Part shown: in pieces, positions 61,187 to 62,000 of the stretch
Numbering within the stretch: the first letter of the stretch is position 1
Layout: each line of letters opens with the position of its first letter
From: Cryptomeria japonica
Lineage: Eukaryota; Streptophyta; Pinopsida; Cupressales; Cupressaceae
Reading direction: 5' to 3'
Assembly: GCF_030272615.1 (NCBI RefSeq)
Contig: NC_081406.1
Location: forward strand, 463,726,072 to 463,788,071
DNA length: 62,000 nt
Program-made: the position numbers and the translations under genes
Notes under the pieces: generated by a model
What the model was told of the DNA's origin: nothing
Database searches by the model: none
The model's input: the letters and a program-made list of their open reading frames with translations, nothing else

Positions 61187-62000
61187 TGATGCAGACACGT
61201 TTGAGTGATTGAAGCTATATGATTTTGACATCATTGTATCATGAAACTTATGCTTTTTGAGATATTAATATGAGATGATTCATCCTTGCAGCAACTAGAT
61301 GTATATGTACCTCTGTGATGTTGCTTCTATGTGATGTATGTTTCTATGTGTTAATGCAATTTATGATTCTATGATGTATGGATGATTATGAGATACATGT
61401 ATCTATGATGTTTACGATAGGAATGCAGTAATATATTCATGATGAAATTCAATATTTTTACATTCTTTTATGTTTTATATGTTATGCAAATGTGAATGTA
61501 TGAAATACAAATGAAAATGATAATGCAAATAACTATTTACATGATGAGAATGTAAAATGTACTAACATGTGTTGTGTTATTATTCTGGCATTTTATGTTG
61601 TATATGAGAATGCAGATACTATCTAATGATATATGCAATATGCAATGCGATTGTGATATATATATGTATGTATGAAAAGCTAATATGTGGTAATGCAGGT
61701 GCAATCTACATGAAATGAAGATATTTTTGGCCTGTTATTATACTCAGTCATGTGATAGTAGGCTACATGGAGTCAGGAAGGATGATGGAGGTCAATCAGG
61801 AAAGGGCGATGGAGGATAGAAGATATGGAAGTGAAAGAGCTTCTTGTGCTTTATCATCATTGAGCTTTATTATGGCAAATAGGTTATGACAATCGAGGCA
61901 TAGGTTTGACCTAGAAAGTCATTGTACCAATTTGCATGGAGATTAGACAGTCACAAACAAGGAATGTCCTAGTTCATACTATACTTAGAGTGTCCTAATA
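61187..62000. other. Non-coding tail with many TATGATG-like words
   Basis: AT-rich sequence with frequent GATGTATG and TATGATG words (61290-61420), no open frame with motifs and no clear repeat boundary before the window ends. It may be the untranslated continuation of the preceding element. Confidence 0.35.

Overview
This window looks like intergenic, repeat-dominated DNA from a large plant genome. I found no host protein-coding gene, tRNA, rRNA or CRISPR array. The plant assignment rests on LTR retrotransposons of recognisable plant types, with primer-binding sites matching the 3' end of plant initiator tRNA-Met (TGGTATCAGAGC), Ty1/copia and Ty3/gypsy polyproteins, and a chromovirus-like element with LTRs over 4 kb. 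A conifer or other gymnosperm is plausible from the density and style of the repeats, but that is inference.

Layout. Positions 1-14.7 kb are AT-rich with few landmarks: a (CA)n microsatellite, a solo copia-type LTR with a target-site duplication (TSD; 1037-2221), weakly LTR-like stretches, a probable LINE 3' tail (about 10.55-10.75 kb) and a (GT)n(GA)n tract. Positions 14743-46907 are one old Ty1/copia element on the minus strand ('copia-1', about 7.3 kb of its own sequence). It is split by two insertions: a 1.0-kb solo LTR in gag (44188-45192) and a 23.8-kb Ty3/gypsy tandem dimer in the protease (19551-43351). The dimer has the order LTR1-internal A-LTR2-internal B-LTR3, with a single 5-bp TSD (ATGTG) at its outer ends only. 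LTR2 carries a third nesting level, an 870-bp TRIM-like element (29364-30233) with its own TSD (AACAC).

From 47.4 kb the window is a mosaic of broken elements: a probable gypsy LTR plus leader (47399-49526); a second, truncated copy of the same copia family (copia-2, 49527-52807, minus); a 1.7-kb solo LTR related to the front third of the dimer LTR (54366-56062, minus); a plus-strand copia 3' end (56063-58363); a LINE-like fragment; a degenerate gypsy gag-protease (59102-60309); and a degenerate frame with coiled-coil character (60560-61186) that I could not assign.

The most informative structure is the dimer. Its two internal regions (4954 and 4951 bp) each hold one uninterrupted gag-pol frame with no frameshift but with 18 and 20 nonsense codons. 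Five nonsense codons and one loss of an RT catalytic aspartate are common to both copies. By eye the middle LTR resembles the right-hand LTR most. Together with the single TSD, this fits a tandem duplication by unequal LTR-LTR recombination of an element that was already dead, followed by independent decay, mostly CAG-to-TAG and CGA-to-TGA as expected from deamination of methylated cytosine. None of the elements looks able to encode its own transposition.
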